Shown: positions 5,637-6,142 of the stretch, one piece after another
Position numbering within the stretch: the stretch's first letter is position 1
Layout: each line of letters begins with the position of its first letter
Assembly: GCA_021780625.1 (NCBI GenBank)
Contig: JAJXYI010000173.1
Span: 1 to 6,142 of the forward strand
Length of the DNA stretch: 6,142 nt
Origin: a bacterium
Lineage (GTDB): Bacteria > Verrucomicrobiota > Verrucomicrobiae > Opitutales > Opitutaceae
Direction of reading: 5' to 3'
Translations under genes and position numbers: made by a program
The notes under the pieces: model-generated
Told to the model about the DNA's origin: nothing
The model's database searches: none
The model's input: the letters and a program-made list of their open reading frames with translations, nothing else

Positions 5637-6014
5637 TCACTTCCGCCCGTGCCTTCCAATTTCATAGATAATATTCAGGTCGCCTAGAGCAACGACTTGG
5701 CGTGCGATGATCTTGCGCGAACAGGTTGGGCAGCTGATCACGAGTGTGTCAGGACCACTCCAGCGGACAGTGACGTCGAACGCGCCATCTGTTGCGAATA
5801 AGACCCCGTCGTCTGGGTCAAAGCGAAACGATCGCTTCTGCAGGTTCACCAAGGTGACGTAGTCTGTCGTCGCCCCGCAGTTGCGTTCGTAGACGTGCGC
5901 AACGAGGACCCCATCGGGCGACACGGCCTCGGCCTGCATCGTGTTGCTGCAGAGGCCGCACGACACCAGGCAAAACAAAGAACATGTTAACGCGATAGCT
6001 GCGCTACTTCGCAT
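5637..6014 (-). CDS. Small lipoprotein, candidate immunity protein of an upstream module 3
   Basis: This 125-residue protein begins MRSSAAIALTCSLFCLVSC, a signal peptide with lipobox LVSC, so Cys19 would be lipidated and the protein anchored in the envelope facing the periplasm. The mature part has SPDGVLVAHVYERNCGATTD (32-51), then beta-rich sequence with FDVTVRWSGPDTLVISCPTC (79-98). The SPDG...ERNCGATT pattern recalls small uncharacterised bacterial lipoproteins; I cannot name the family with certainty. I chose the ATG at 6014 because it gives a complete signal peptide; the frame is open to 6107, but that part is Arg-rich and antisense-like. The start overlaps the 3' end of the preceding frame by 11 nt, and GGGG just upstream may serve as ribosome-binding site. 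By analogy with the two downstream pairs it could be an immunity protein acting in the periplasm. Base composition is less GC-rich than in the Rhs cores. Confidence 0.72.
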   Translation of the reverse strand: MRSSAAIALTCSLFCLVSCGLCSNTMQAEAVSPDGVLVAHVYERNCGATTDYVTLVNLQKRSFRFDPDDGVLFATDGAFDVTVRWSGPDTLVISCPTCSRKIIARQVVALGDLNIIYEIGRHGRK

Positions 6015-6142
6015 AACACCCCATCTGGTAATAGTCCCATCCCGCCGCGATCTGCACCGCATCGGCAGGGTCATCACCGTACGGCGCACTACCGTACCAC
6101 TTGCCAAACTGCGGACGGTCGTTCCCGGACCTCCCCTGGGCG
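6004..6142 (-). CDS. C-terminal tail of an unidentified protein, possibly a third toxin tip (partial)
   Basis: A minus-strand frame enters from the right edge and ends at TAG (6004-6006). About 46 codons are visible, including GKWYGSAPYGDDPADAVQIA and the ending GWDYYQMGCYAK. The sequence is protein-like (aromatic and acidic residues, no low complexity) and its frame differs from that of the lipoprotein gene, whose first 11 bases it overlaps. I do not recognise the family. No Rhs core is visible in the part present, so calling it an Rhs tip rests only on its place in the array: a C-terminal domain directly followed by a small envelope protein. The start lies outside the window. Confidence 0.55.
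   Translation of the reverse strand, partial: AQGRSGNDRPQFGKWYGSAPYGDDPADAVQIAAGWDYYQMGCYAK

Noticed and set aside
1..6142. CRISPR array, tRNA or rRNA genes, integrase or attachment sites
   Set aside because: I saw no regularly spaced short repeats, no tRNA-like cloverleaf, no rRNA sequence and no recombinase motif on either strand.

Overview
The window is GC-rich with strong GC3 bias and no RNA genes, CRISPR array, transposase or origin that I can see. It looks like a chromosomal accessory region of a GC-rich Gram-negative bacterium. The style of the Rhs proteins and the foldback element make me think of Acidobacteriota (Vicinamibacteria-like), but that is a guess; Myxococcota or another GC-rich phylum is possible.

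Left part (1-1526), ordinary housekeeping-like genes. The last 19 codons of an unidentified plus-strand gene (1-60) overlap by one base the start of a TVP38/TMEM64 (VTT/DedA-type) membrane protein gene (60-821). A cation-dependent class I O-methyltransferase gene (867-1526) converges on it from the minus strand.

Boundary (1527-1901). This stretch holds a plus-strand run with strongly coding composition but no usable start codon (about 1626-1868), probably a remnant. A weak hairpin (1868-1895) follows it.

Right part (1902-6142), all minus strand, so read right to left. It is an array of polymorphic-toxin modules. In transcription order: (3) the C-terminal tail of an unidentified protein (6142-6004), overlapping by 11 nt a small lipoprotein gene (6014-5637); (2) an Rhs core fragment with a short hydrophobic C-terminal domain (5465-4473), followed after 22 nt by a three-helix membrane protein gene (4450-4058); (1) a second Rhs core fragment with a different hydrophobic C-terminal domain (4039-2348), overlapping by 4 nt (ATGA) a four-helix membrane protein gene (2351-1902). 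The two Rhs copies share a gap-free direct repeat of about 545 bp (2750-3296 and 4749-5295). After the shared GRGP motif the proteins become unrelated, as in Rhs or CDI tip (CT)/immunity exchange. The small membrane proteins and the lipoprotein are therefore best read as candidate immunity proteins. Both Rhs fragments lack an N-terminal half and a clear ribosome-binding site, so they look like displaced orphan tips; a full-length parent rhs gene would be expected to the right of the window.

The most unusual items are the repeated module layout with two unrecognised membrane-type tips, a foldback element of about 280 bp carried in frame inside the first Rhs fragment, and a sharply bounded 27-nt divergent patch inside otherwise near-identical repeat copies.
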